Below, piece by piece: positions 1-7,851 of a stretch of 46,272 nucleotides of DNA. A model generated the notes under the pieces. It saw nothing but the letters and a program-made list of their open reading frames with translations, was not told the DNA's origin and searched no databases. The translations under genes were made by a program, and so were the position numbers. The stretch is taken from contig JAFYHI010000066.1 in NCBI GenBank assembly GCA_017539215.1, positions 1-46,272 of the forward strand, written 5' to 3'. Position 1 is the stretch's first letter; each line of letters begins with the position of its first letter. Origin of the DNA: Clostridia bacterium (lineage in GTDB: Bacteria; Bacillota; Clostridia; Christensenellales; CAG-138).

Positions 1-857
1 AGCAGCTTCAGCTCGTGCTCAAGGAACAGCCGCAGGTGGACGAAGGCTCCCTGCAGAAGGCCGATCCTAACGATCTGCCCCTCTATATGCAGGTGGATAT
101 ACAGCTGACCGGCCTTGTCAACACCCCTGAGACCCGCTACTGGGATGCGGCAAACAGGATCTTCTATACCGGAGTGACAGAGCTGGATCGCGTCGTATTA
201 ACCTTGGACAACGGCAAGAAATACAGTGCGGCCGCTGTTACCGGCTACGATCTGGACGGCGGACCCCGTGCGGAAACGGTGATGTTGGTTCTCGTTGCGC
301 TTGATGAAAACGGCTACCTGACCCGGGATATGCCCGGCAAGCTCGTTATATACCTGCACGGAGGCACTGAGGCGCAGTTTCAGACCGCGCTCGAAATGGC
401 AAGCCTCACAGTCGAGGATCTCGGAGCCGGACTCGAGGCAGTATCCGGCAGCGAAAGCGGTACCGTGGTGATCTCTTCTTCGGCGGAGCCTTTCACCGCG
501 CCGGAGCACGAATACACGCTTTCACAGCTTTTAAACACGCTGATCAACAAGGACGCCGCAAAGGTCACAGAGCTGCAGATGCGCATACTCTCGCTTGCCA
601 CCGATGAGCAGTACGTAAAGGATGAGCTCCTTCGCCCGCGGTTCTGGGCAGTAATGCCCGATCTTATCGGCCTCACCGAGGAGGAGGCGGTGCGCCTCTG
701 CGAGCAGAACGGCATCAATTACTATATCGAACACATGGAGTTCACGAATGAAGCCGACCCCGACTTCATCGGCAGGGTGGAGTATCAGGAAATGCCGGCG
801 GGCACCTCCGTATGCACCGATTGGCGGATGCTGCTCTCCGTGCAGGACGCCGACTAA
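1..857 (+). CDS. PASTA-domain protein, 5' end outside window
   Basis: The reading frame is open to the left edge, so the protein is truncated at its N-terminus; a GTG at 15 is only the first start-like codon in view. About 285 residues are visible. The last 65 or so (from VMPDLIGLTEEEAV to LLSVQ) have the PASTA pattern: PDLIGL, an amphipathic helix, then Q-x-P-AGT-V and a closing strand. PASTA domains bind muropeptides or beta-lactams in Ser/Thr kinases and penicillin-binding proteins, but they also occur in other secreted proteins. The preceding 200 residues contain no kinase or transpeptidase motif that I recognise. No membrane segment is visible in the retained part. A strong terminator follows at 1001-1053. 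The PASTA call is fairly secure; the function is unknown. Confidence 0.7.
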   Translation, partial: QLQLVLKEQPQVDEGSLQKADPNDLPLYMQVDIQLTGLVNTPETRYWDAANRIFYTGVTELDRVVLTLDNGKKYSAAAVTGYDLDGGPRAETVMLVLVALDENGYLTRDMPGKLVIYLHGGTEAQFQTALEMASLTVEDLGAGLEAVSGSESGTVVISSSAEPFTAPEHEYTLSQLLNTLINKDAAKVTELQMRILSLATDEQYVKDELLRPRFWAVMPDLIGLTEEEAVRLCEQNGINYYIEHMEFTNEADPDFIGRVEYQEMPAGTSVCTDWRMLLSVQDAD

Positions 858-1000
858 CGAGGCGGAAAGCCTGCGGCGATACTCCGGAGCGGCGGACGCC
901 GAAAACAATGACGAAGCGACCACCTGCCGATAACTTCAAGTATCGCGCCGGGGGTGTATTCGCTTAAGGAAATAACTAAAGCAAGGGTGTTGCTTCAGCT

Positions 1001-1053
1001 TCAGACCGCTGACAGAGGTTTGTCAGCGGTCTGACCCCGCAAGGGGTTTTTTT
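1001..1053 (+). terminator. Rho-independent terminator, double hairpin
   Basis: A perfect 14-bp stem (1001-1014 with 1021-1034, loop GAGGTT) is followed at once by a second small hairpin, ACCCC-GCAA-GGGGT, running into eight T residues. It lies downstream of the PASTA gene and points rightward. The rest of 858-1068 holds no gene that I can support. A minor AAGCAA/TTGCTT hairpin at 979-995 could end the leftward gene. Confidence 0.85.
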
Positions 1054-1068
1054 ATTATACGCCAACTG

Positions 1069-1734
1069 CTATTTTATAAGCCTTTCGGCGGTCCTGCGGT
1101 CTGTTTCGGGGCAGATATCCATAACGCGGGCAATGAGCAGCTCCTTCGCCTGAGCGGGGGATAAGCGGCTTTCGGCGTCCTCGATAAGCTTGCCGTACTT
1201 TTTATCCGACGCGGTGTACCGCGCAAGCCCCCAGCCGTAGCGGCGGCCCTTGGTGTCGAACGTGTACTCAAAGCTTGTGGGCAGCACAAAGCACTTCATC
1301 TGCAAAAGATTCATTACCTTATCAAAACCCGCGGCCTTGTCGGTAAGCCCGGTGCGAATGCGCAGATCGGTGGAGATTATGCTCTCATGCTCCAAAAGCG
1401 CCATTATGTCGAGCGCGGAGTGCGGAAGCAGGCCGTCCTCGTACATGCCCTCGTGATCGTATCCGTCGCGGCGGTAGCAGGCGAGTATCGCATACCACTC
1501 GGGGCTCATGAATACGGCCTTGCCGCGCAGCAGCTTTCCGTACGCGCCAACGTCGGCCTTCCATTCCCACGGGCCCTCGGCGTCGTCCGCAAACCATATA
1601 GCGGGGTCGGCGTGGTCGCGCAGGGAAAAGCCGGGGATCAAGCTTGTGAAAAAGGGCAGGAACCCAAGCGCGTTCACCGCGCTCTCAAGCTGCTCCTTTG
1701 TGGAAATCATGGGTATGTCGTGTATCGTGATCAT
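1069..1734 (-). CDS. AlkZ-related protein
   Basis: A 221-residue protein resembling the short AlkZ-related (YcaQ/AlkX-like) proteins of Clostridia. These share winged-helix features with the DNA glycosylases that unhook interstrand crosslinks, but are much shorter than true AlkZ (about 400 residues). Recognisable blocks are the central KAVFMSPEWYAILACYRRDG segment, a helical region around residues 105-150 that reads like a winged helix, and FEYTFDTKGRRYGWGLARY near residue 175. The glycosylase QxQ catalytic motif is not apparent, so enzymatic activity is doubtful. The start ATG at 1734 has a GGA-containing site upstream. It lies 39 bp downstream of the DUF559 gene on the same strand, probably co-transcribed. 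Family assignment rests on remembered sequence similarity. Confidence 0.6.
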   Translation of the reverse strand: MITIHDIPMISTKEQLESAVNALGFLPFFTSLIPGFSLRDHADPAIWFADDAEGPWEWKADVGAYGKLLRGKAVFMSPEWYAILACYRRDGYDHEGMYEDGLLPHSALDIMALLEHESIISTDLRIRTGLTDKAAGFDKVMNLLQMKCFVLPTSFEYTFDTKGRRYGWGLARYTASDKKYGKLIEDAESRLSPAQAKELLIARVMDICPETDRRTAERLIK

Positions 1735-1773
1735 GTCTTTTTCCTTTTTTGTTTAGAAGGGTATTCTCCAAAC

Positions 1774-2163
1774 CTATGGGCGATCGCCGCCGTAGATATC
1801 GTCGATCCCGAGCCGTGCTTCGATGTTCCTGCGGATATCAAGGCAAACTCCGTCGAAGTTGGTGTTCAGATCGTAGTTTGAATAACGAAGTATCATGTTC
1901 CCCGTGCTCGACAAGAACTCGTCACGCTCCGCATCCTTCGCTCTGCCTTCCTCGGTATAATGCTGCGAGCCGTCAAGCTCGATCACTATTTTCACGGCGG
2001 CGATATAGAAATCCACGATACAGTCACCGAGGGGCTTCTGACGGTTGACATGCATCGGGAGCTTTTTCAGGAAATCATACCAAAGGCGCCGTTCCTCCTT
2101 TGTCATGTTCCTTCGAAGCATGCGCGAAAGCTTGGTAACTTGTACGCTGCCGTCCCTGCTCAT
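1774..2163 (-). CDS. DUF559 endonuclease-like protein
   Basis: A 129-residue protein of the DUF559 family, which has a very-short-patch-repair/restriction endonuclease-like fold. Visible hallmarks are the N-terminal RRNMTKEERRLWYDFLK helix, the strand CIVDFYIAAVKIVIELDGSQH with the acidic residues of the PD-(D/E)xK-like core, and the RDEFLSSTGNMILRYSN strand followed by a terminal helix. The frame stays open to 2301, but those extra 46 codons translate a palindromic repeat. ATG 2163 has AAAGGA five bases upstream and begins right before conserved sequence, so it is preferred. Members of this family are often solitary and of unknown role; nuclease activity here is inference. Confidence 0.8.
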   Translation of the reverse strand: MSRDGSVQVTKLSRMLRRNMTKEERRLWYDFLKKLPMHVNRQKPLGDCIVDFYIAAVKIVIELDGSQHYTEEGRAKDAERDEFLSSTGNMILRYSNYDLNTNFDGVCLDIRRNIEARLGIDDIYGGDRP

Positions 2164-2200
2164 ATAGTCCTTTCGATAGTCACAAAGCGGCCGGCTGGCC

Positions 2201-2545
2201 AGCCTTTCCCCTTGCAGTAAGGCGTCGCAAAGCGGTCGGCGTACCTGCCTTTCCCCTTGCGGGGAAGGTGTCACCGCAGGTGACGGATGGGGGTATCCCA
2301 AAAAACGTTAATGCTCTGTGTCTGCGTCAGAGGAGACCCCCATCAGTCAGCTTCACTTTGTTCAGCTGACAGCTTCCCCGCAAGGGGGAAGCCTAATGAC
2401 GCCCGCTTTATGAAAGCTCATTGACGTCCACACTTGAGGAGCTTATTAGCTAGGCCCCCATCAGTCAGCTTCACTTTGTTCAGCTGACAGCTTCCCCGCA
2501 AGGGGGAAGCCGATAACCGCATGCCACGCAAGGGGAAAGCTCGGC
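2201..2545. repeat. Cluster of two-hairpin palindromic repeats
   Basis: This gene-free stretch holds two near-identical direct copies (2337-2394 and 2455-2511) reading CCCCATCAGTCAGCTTCACT and continuing to GGGGGAAGCC. A related inverted copy lies at 2248-2293, and fragments at 2201-2217 and 2522-2544. Each full copy folds into two hairpins: GTCAGCT/AGCTGAC, and GCTTCCCC-GCAA-GGGGGAAGC. The inverted copy keeps the layout but with a different second stem, GTCACC/GGTGAC. I associate such units with dispersed repeats in gut Clostridia. No open frame of interest lies inside. Confidence 0.85.
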
Positions 2546-2579
2546 AATACCCTCGCAGTGCTTATGTCTCATGTCAAGA

Positions 2580-3131
2580 TCATAAGACGGGCTCTATTTC
2601 AAAGCCGTTAAAGAGCGGATCAAATTCCTCCGTCAGTTCCCAGGGCAAGAAAGAGAGGTTCAGCAAATAGTTTGCTTCCCCGGGAACTGAAATCGCAGCG
2701 TGATTTGCTTCCATCAAGGTCGATACCTCCTTGACAGAAAAACGCGGAGACAGTTCATTCAATGAATGCCGAAAACGGGATTCGCTTTCTAACGGAAGGA
2801 TGATCCACATATTCACTATTCCGGGATGCGGTGAATATGGAAACGATTCGAACTTGGCCTTTTGCTCCGGATGTTCCGAAAAGAAATGGTCGATAGCGAA
2901 CTGTTCTTCTTCGGATACCGGTTTGAGCCACGCTGAATCGCAATAATCGGAATCCATAGAAAAACGCATTTTCCCGGTGAATCCCTTCTTCAACAGCGCC
3001 CAACTTCCGATCCGGTCGCCCTTCTTCCAAGAAGTCTCATCGCCGGAATAATTTGAGTCGGCAAACTTTGGCTTGATATCCACAACAAACCAATACCCTG
3101 CCCTATACTGTTTGACCCAAGTTCCGATCAT
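2580..3131 (-). CDS. hypothetical protein, AT-richer than neighbours
   Basis: I do not recognise this 183-residue protein. It is rich in aromatic residues (MIGTWVKQYRAGYWFVV at the start, several W-x-x motifs later), has no signal peptide or membrane segment, and is probably cytosolic. It lies 11 bp downstream of the ABC exporter genes on the same strand and could ride on their transcript, though no clear ribosome site precedes ATG 3131. Its base composition is visibly lower in GC than the flanks; the 60 bases at 2761-2820 contain 24 G or C. This, together with its position between an operon end and a repeat cluster, suggests recent acquisition. The coding call rests on the uninterrupted frame and sensible amino-acid composition. 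Confidence 0.6.
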   Translation of the reverse strand: MIGTWVKQYRAGYWFVVDIKPKFADSNYSGDETSWKKGDRIGSWALLKKGFTGKMRFSMDSDYCDSAWLKPVSEEEQFAIDHFFSEHPEQKAKFESFPYSPHPGIVNMWIILPLESESRFRHSLNELSPRFSVKEVSTLMEANHAAISVPGEANYLLNLSFLPWELTEEFDPLFNGFEIEPVL

Positions 3132-3142
3132 CTTCGATTCTA

Positions 3143-5065
3143 TCAGCTTAATTCGAACGCTCCGGTGTAAAGCTGATAATACTTCCCCTTCTGACGCAGC
3201 AGGTCTTCGTGGTCGCCGCGCTCAATTATCCTGCCGTGCTCCAATACCATAATGGCGTTGGAGTTTCTGACGGTTGACAGCCTGTGCGCTATCACGAACA
3301 CGGTGCGCCCCTCCATAAGCTGATCCATGCCGGCCTCTATCAGCTTTTCGGTGCGGGTGTCTATGGAGCTCGTCGCCTCGTCCAGTATCAGCACCACGGG
3401 CGAGGCCACGGCCGCCCTTGCGATCGCTATAAGCTGACGCTGCCCCTGCGACAGGTTCGCGCCGTCGGAATAGAGCATGGTGTCGTACCCCTCGGGCATA
3501 TGCGAAATGAAGTAGTGGGCGTTGGCAATCTTGGCGGCGGCTATGCACTCCTCGTCCGTGGCGTCAAGCTTGCCGTAGCGTATGTTCTCCATTACCGTGC
3601 CGGTAAACAGGTGGGTGTCCTGCAGCACCATGCCCAGCGTGCCGCGCAGGTCGTCCTTTTTTATGTCGCGTATGTCTATGCCGTCATAAGTTATCTCACC
3701 GTCGACCACGTCATAGAAGCGGTTTATGAGGTTTATTATGGTGGTCTTGCCCGCGCCGGTGGAGCCGACAAAGGCTATCTTCTGCCCCTTCTTGGCATAA
3801 ACGTTTATGTCCTCCAATACCAGACGGCTCCCGTCATAGCTGAAATCCACATCGTGAAGCTCTATCCTGCCTACGAGCGGCACCTCCTTTTGGACGCCGT
3901 CTTCGCCGACTGTCAGCCATGCCTTGCTCCCGTCGGGCTTTTCTACAAGCCTCACGGTCCCCTCGTCCACCTCGGGGTCCATATCCATCAGCCCGAATAC
4001 GCGCTCCGCGCCCGCAAGCGCAAGCAGTACATAGTTGAACTGCTGAGATATCTCCGAAACGCGGTTGGAAAACTGCCGTATGAACGTGAGGAAGGTTATA
4101 AGCACGAACCCCTCTATGCCGACGCGCGTCCAGTCAAAACGGGAGCTTTCGTTGAGCTTTGAAATAAGCTCGCCGTTTATCGAGAACAGCACGCCGATTG
4201 TGGTGGTGAGCGCATAGAAGATATGCGACAGGTTGTTCATGATCGGCCCCATTATCGAGGCGAGCGTGGTGGCCCTCGTTGCAACGCGGCGCAGCTCCTC
4301 GTTGCGCACGTCAAAGTCCTGAAGCACCTTTGCCTCGTGATTAAAGGCCTTGACTACGCGCTGCCCCTCCATCATTTCCTCAATGTAGCCGTTCACCTGC
4401 GAAAGCGCCTTTTGCTGCTTTACAAAGCTGCGGCCCGACCTTGAGGCAATGACCTTGGTTATCACCACGACGAGCGTGCCCAAAACCAGCACTATAAGGA
4501 ACAGCGGCGCTGACAGTCTGACCATTGCGACTATCACGCCCGCCAGCGACACCGTTGATATCATAAGCTGAGTCACGCTCTGGTTCAGCATTTCGCGTAT
4601 GGCGTCAACGTCGTTCGTGTAGTAGCTCATCAGCTCGCCGTGGGTCTTGCCGTCGAAAAAGCTTACGGGCAGCTCCTGCATGCGGTCAAAAAGATCCACC
4701 CTCAGCTTTGCCATGACTATGGAGGTGCACTGCAGCATCAGCCGATTAAGCGCATAGTTCGTGACAACGCTCAAAAGGTACAGCGCGCCCATGTAAATGA
4801 GCACCATCGTGTACCCCGCTATCTGGGCGTCCATGTGGATGCCCGCGGAATCGGCAAGGGCCTCCTCCAGTATCACGGTCAGGTCTTTAAGCTGATACCC
4901 CGCGACGATCGTCGAAACGGAGTACACGATTATAAAGAACACCGCCGCAAGCAGATGCCATTTGCAGTTTTTGTAGTACGAAAGCAGGCGGCCGAGCGTC
5001 TTGAAAAAGTTGTCGGGCCTGCGCTTGCCCTTGAATTTGGCGGCCATATCGCTGGGACGCGGCAT
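3143..5065 (-). CDS. ABC exporter half-transporter, canonical ATPase site
   Basis: A 640-residue half-transporter with an N-terminal six-helix exporter domain (about residues 35-345) and a C-terminal nucleotide-binding domain. The motifs are consensus: Walker A GSTGAGKT, signature LSQGQRQ, Walker B VLILDEAT with the catalytic glutamate, and switch histidine in VIAHRLSTV. It pairs with the upstream gene; its ATG overlaps that gene's TAA by one base (TAATG), with AAAGGGGTG upstream, indicating translational coupling and equal dosage. The pair resembles heterodimeric exporters such as TM287/288, BmrCD and LmrCD, which expel drugs or lipids. An insertion of about 35 residues before the ATPase domain (around PDGSKAWLTVGEDGVQ) is charged and probably a surface loop. 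The substrate is unknown. Confidence 0.93.
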   Translation of the reverse strand: MPRPSDMAAKFKGKRRPDNFFKTLGRLLSYYKNCKWHLLAAVFFIIVYSVSTIVAGYQLKDLTVILEEALADSAGIHMDAQIAGYTMVLIYMGALYLLSVVTNYALNRLMLQCTSIVMAKLRVDLFDRMQELPVSFFDGKTHGELMSYYTNDVDAIREMLNQSVTQLMISTVSLAGVIVAMVRLSAPLFLIVLVLGTLVVVITKVIASRSGRSFVKQQKALSQVNGYIEEMMEGQRVVKAFNHEAKVLQDFDVRNEELRRVATRATTLASIMGPIMNNLSHIFYALTTTIGVLFSINGELISKLNESSRFDWTRVGIEGFVLITFLTFIRQFSNRVSEISQQFNYVLLALAGAERVFGLMDMDPEVDEGTVRLVEKPDGSKAWLTVGEDGVQKEVPLVGRIELHDVDFSYDGSRLVLEDINVYAKKGQKIAFVGSTGAGKTTIINLINRFYDVVDGEITYDGIDIRDIKKDDLRGTLGMVLQDTHLFTGTVMENIRYGKLDATDEECIAAAKIANAHYFISHMPEGYDTMLYSDGANLSQGQRQLIAIARAAVASPVVLILDEATSSIDTRTEKLIEAGMDQLMEGRTVFVIAHRLSTVRNSNAIMVLEHGRIIERGDHEDLLRQKGKYYQLYTGAFELS

Positions 5066-6873
5066 TACATATCACCCCTTTCGCTGTTCTCCATCTGCGA
5101 ATAGTAGACCTCGCGGTATATCTCGCAGCGCTCCATCAGCTCTGCATGCGTGCCGACGTCCACTATTCGCCCCTCGTCTATAACAATGATGCGGTCGCTG
5201 TCCATTATGGATGCGATGCGCTGAGCGATGATCAGCTTTGTCGTGCCGGGTATGTACTCGCGGAACGCGGTGCGTATCTTCTCGTCCGTGGCGGTGTCCA
5301 CGGCGGAGGTGGAGTCGTCGAGTATCAGTATCTTGGGCTTTTTCAAAAGCGCGCGCGCGATGCACAGCCTTTGCTTTTGTCCGCCGGATACGTTGCAGCC
5401 GCCCTGTCCCAGGTCGGTGTCATAGCCGTCCTTAAAGCCCAGTATAAAGTCCTCGGCGCAGGCCATGCGGCAGGCCTCGGCTATCTCCTCGTCGGTGGCG
5501 TTGGGGTTGCCCCAGCGCAGATTCTCCTTTATGGAGCCGGAGAAAAGCATGTTCTTCTGCAGCACCATCGAGACCCCCTCGCGCAGCTCGTACAGCGAGT
5601 AGTCGCGAATATTGTGCCCGGATATCAGCACCTCGCCCGAGAGCGCGTCGTAAAAACGCGGGATAAGCTGGACCAGGGTCGATTTGCCCTCGCCGGTGCC
5701 GCCGACGATGCCTATCGTCTCGCCGGAGCGTATTTTAAGGTTAACGTCCCGCAGCGTCAGGTTCTCGGGGTCGCCCACGTAGCTGAAGCACACGTTTCTG
5801 AACTCTATGTCGCCGTTCTCCACCTTCAGGTCGGAGTCCGTGCCGACTATGTCAAGCTCCTCGTCAAGCACCTCGTTTATGCGCCCGACGGAGGCCTTTG
5901 CCATTGAAAGAGAAACGATAAGGAAGCTGACCATCGCAAGCGAGCTTATTATCTGGGTCGTATAGGTCATAAGGCTCGTCAGCTCGCCCGGGCCAAACGC
6001 CTTAAAGCGGATTATCCGCATACCGCCCAGGGCCAGCAGCACTATCGTGCAGGTCCACATGATGAGCATCTGTATCGGCCCCGCAAAGCTGAACAGCTTC
6101 TGCGCCTTTATCTGCGCCTTTTTCAGGTCCTCGACGGAGGCGTGGAACTTCTTCTTTTCATAGTCCTCGCGCACGAAGGCCTTTACAACGCGCATTGCTA
6201 TAAGGTTCTCCTGCACCGAGGTGTTCATGGCGTCGGTCCTTTTGAGCATTGCGGTAAAGCGCGGATGCCCGAGCGAAACCAGCACTATCATAGCCGCCGC
6301 AAGGAAGGGTATGGCTATCACGAATATCCACGAAAGCTCGGAGTTGATGTTGAACGCCATGATCGAGGCGAATATCATCATCATTGGGGCGCGGACGAAA
6401 ATGCGTATGAGCTGCATGAATATGTTCTGTATCATGGTGACGTCCGTCGTGGTCCTGACGATGAGCGACGAGGTTGAGAACCTGTCGGTGTTGGCAAACG
6501 AAAAGCTCTGTATCTTGTCGAATATGGAGCGGCGCAGGTTCTTTGAAAAGCCCATTGCCGCCACCGCGCCAGTGCGTGCGCCCATCATGCCGCAGGCCAG
6601 CGACAAAAGCGCCGCCACAACCATAAGCCCGCCCAGCGTGAAGATCAAGCGGGTGCTGCCCGTTTCAAGGCTTGCGGGAAGTATGCCGCGCAGCAGAAAG
6701 TCCTCGCGCCCGTAAAGGCCGCCGTCGACTATCGCCGCCATCAAAAGCGGTATCACCACCTCAAGCGCTACCTCGAATATCATGAAAAACGGGGTCAAAA
6801 GCGTGGGCAGCCAATACCCCTTTACAAACCCGGCGTACCTTTTTAAGCCGGAGTACTTCTTTGCTTTTTCCAT
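5065..6873 (-). CDS. ABC exporter half-transporter, degenerate ATPase site
   Basis: A 602-residue partner of the downstream half-transporter, with six membrane helices (residues about 15-310) followed by an ATPase domain. Walker A (GGTGEGKST) and signature (VSGGQKQRL) are intact. The Walker B region reads ILILDDSTSAVD, so the catalytic glutamate is aspartate, and the switch histidine is glutamine (LIIAQRIASI). Both changes are the hallmark of the TM287-type subunit, whose site binds ATP but hydrolyses it poorly. The frame is open to 6948, but MEKAKKYSGL at 6873 starts the recognisable protein, behind a GGACGG site and downstream of an extended -10 promoter at 6905-6913. The call as a heterodimeric exporter is firm; the substrate cannot be read. 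Confidence 0.93.
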   Translation of the reverse strand: MEKAKKYSGLKRYAGFVKGYWLPTLLTPFFMIFEVALEVVIPLLMAAIVDGGLYGREDFLLRGILPASLETGSTRLIFTLGGLMVVAALLSLACGMMGARTGAVAAMGFSKNLRRSIFDKIQSFSFANTDRFSTSSLIVRTTTDVTMIQNIFMQLIRIFVRAPMMMIFASIMAFNINSELSWIFVIAIPFLAAAMIVLVSLGHPRFTAMLKRTDAMNTSVQENLIAMRVVKAFVREDYEKKKFHASVEDLKKAQIKAQKLFSFAGPIQMLIMWTCTIVLLALGGMRIIRFKAFGPGELTSLMTYTTQIISSLAMVSFLIVSLSMAKASVGRINEVLDEELDIVGTDSDLKVENGDIEFRNVCFSYVGDPENLTLRDVNLKIRSGETIGIVGGTGEGKSTLVQLIPRFYDALSGEVLISGHNIRDYSLYELREGVSMVLQKNMLFSGSIKENLRWGNPNATDEEIAEACRMACAEDFILGFKDGYDTDLGQGGCNVSGGQKQRLCIARALLKKPKILILDDSTSAVDTATDEKIRTAFREYIPGTTKLIIAQRIASIMDSDRIIVIDEGRIVDVGTHAELMERCEIYREVYYSQMENSERGDM

Positions 6874-6904
6874 TAAGCACCGTCCAATCAGTTTATTTGG
6901 CGGT

Positions 6905-6913
6905 ATTATACCA
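6905..6913 (-). promoter_or_regulatory. Extended -10 promoter for the ABC exporter operon
   Basis: On the minus strand the sequence reads TGGTATAAT, a perfect -10 with the extended TGn element. The -35 region is poor (TTGGGT at a 19-bp distance), which extended -10 promoters tolerate. It lies 32 bp upstream of the 6873 start and overlaps the T-rich tail of the preceding gene's terminator. Confidence 0.6.
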
Positions 6914-6920
6914 TAAATAT

Positions 6921-6953
6921 AAGAAGAAAACCCAAGTGAGAAAACCACTCGGG
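6921..6953 (-). terminator. Rho-independent terminator after the PHP phosphatase
   Basis: Reading leftward, CCCGAGTG and CACTTGGG form an eight-pair stem with one G-T pair and a short loop, followed by TTTTCTTCTT. It separates the CpsB-like gene from the ABC exporter operon. Confidence 0.75.
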
Positions 6954-6997
6954 CAATATATTCTTTGGAATTGCGGCGGATATGCGTAAGCCGCTTT

Positions 6998-7729
6998 TTA
7001 TTCCATGGGCATTATTCGCTTGTTTTCGAGTATCCTGCGGGGGTTGTCCTCGGTCAAAAGCCGGGCCGCGGCCTCGCCGTACCGCGCCTTTATAAAGCGG
7101 TAGGCGTCGACAAGCTCCGTCGTCCTCACAAATACGCCGTGCGCGTCCGTCGCGGCAAAATGCACGGCGCGCTCGTCCAAAAGGCGCAGGGCGGCCGCAT
7201 ACTCCGGCGAACGCGGGGCCAGCAAGCTCGTCCTGTTTATCTGCAAAAGGCAGCCCATCTTTACCCAGTCCAGCGCAAACTGCGGGTCGTCCTGCACGGC
7301 ATAGTACCGCTCCGGGTGGGCGATTATCGGCACCACGCCGCGGCGCCATACGGCAAACAGCACGTCGCGCGCGCGCCACATATCGTCGTCAAACGGGAAC
7401 TCTATCAAAAGATACCTTGACCCCGCCATGGTCATAAGCAGGCCCCTGTCCAAAAGCTCACCCACGTCGTCGGTGCCGAACACCTCCATGCCGCGGTGCA
7501 GGCGTATTTCAACGCCGTTTTCGCGGAAAAGGCGCCTGAGGCCCAAAAAGGCCTCCTCATACTTGGGCCCCGCATAGCCCGCCACCTCGCCGGGTATGTT
7601 GCAGTGCGGGGTGACGATAATGTCCGTAACGCCGCTCTCCGCCGCGGCCTCGCCCATGGCAAGGCTCTCCGCCGGGTCCTCGGAGCCGTCGTCCACGCCG
7701 GGCACTATATGACAATGGACGTCTATCAT
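6998..7729 (-). CDS. CpsB/YwqE-type PHP-domain tyrosine phosphatase
   Basis: A 243-residue metal-dependent phosphatase of the CpsB/CapC family (PHP fold). In Gram-positive bacteria these dephosphorylate the tyrosine kinases that control capsule or exopolysaccharide synthesis. Metal-ligand motifs are all visible: IDVHCHIVPGVDDG at the start, IVTPH near residue 42, an RGMEV strand, IIAHPER near residue 110 and the TDAHG motif near residue 195. The start at 7729 follows AAGGAGG and a good promoter. No tyrosine kinase, glycosyltransferase or polysaccharide gene is in the window, so its substrate is presumably encoded elsewhere. A histidinol-phosphatase-like PHP enzyme is the alternative, but the HCHIVPGVDDG and HPER pairing favours CpsB. 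Confidence 0.88.
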   Translation of the reverse strand: MIDVHCHIVPGVDDGSEDPAESLAMGEAAAESGVTDIIVTPHCNIPGEVAGYAGPKYEEAFLGLRRLFRENGVEIRLHRGMEVFGTDDVGELLDRGLLMTMAGSRYLLIEFPFDDDMWRARDVLFAVWRRGVVPIIAHPERYYAVQDDPQFALDWVKMGCLLQINRTSLLAPRSPEYAAALRLLDERAVHFAATDAHGVFVRTTELVDAYRFIKARYGEAAARLLTEDNPRRILENKRIMPME

Positions 7730-7760
7730 AGGGTGCCTCCTTGCTTGAAATTCACATTAG

Positions 7761-7788
7761 ATTATCACTTTTTTGCCGCGCTTGTCAA
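7761..7788 (-). promoter_or_regulatory. Promoter of the CpsB-like gene
   Basis: On the minus strand TTGACA (7783-7788) and GATAAT (7761-7766) are separated by 16 bp, followed 32 bp later by the 7729 start with its AAGGAGG site. It is back to back with the promoter of the rightward isomerase gene. Confidence 0.7.
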
Positions 7789-7797
7789 GCTTTTGGG

Positions 7798-7826
7798 TTG
7801 AATAAAGGGCAAACCTGTATTATAAT
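7798..7826 (+). promoter_or_regulatory. Promoter of the TIM-barrel isomerase gene
   Basis: TTGAAT (7798-7803), a 17-bp spacer and a perfect TATAAT (7821-7826) stand 25 bp before the chosen start at 7852. Because it falls inside the longer open frame, it also argues against the earlier ATG at 7741. Confidence 0.75.
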
Positions 7827-7851
7827 CAACGGCGTTGAAAGCGAGGCTTGC

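Noticed and set aside
2164-2301. N-terminal extension of the DUF559 protein
   Set aside because: The extra 46 codons translate the palindromic repeat; the strong ribosome site and conserved sequence start at 2163.
2337-2511. Possible CRISPR array from two direct repeats 60 bases apart
   Set aside because: There are only two copies, each nearly 60 bases and internally double-palindromic, with an additional inverted relative and no cas genes; it fits a dispersed repeat instead.
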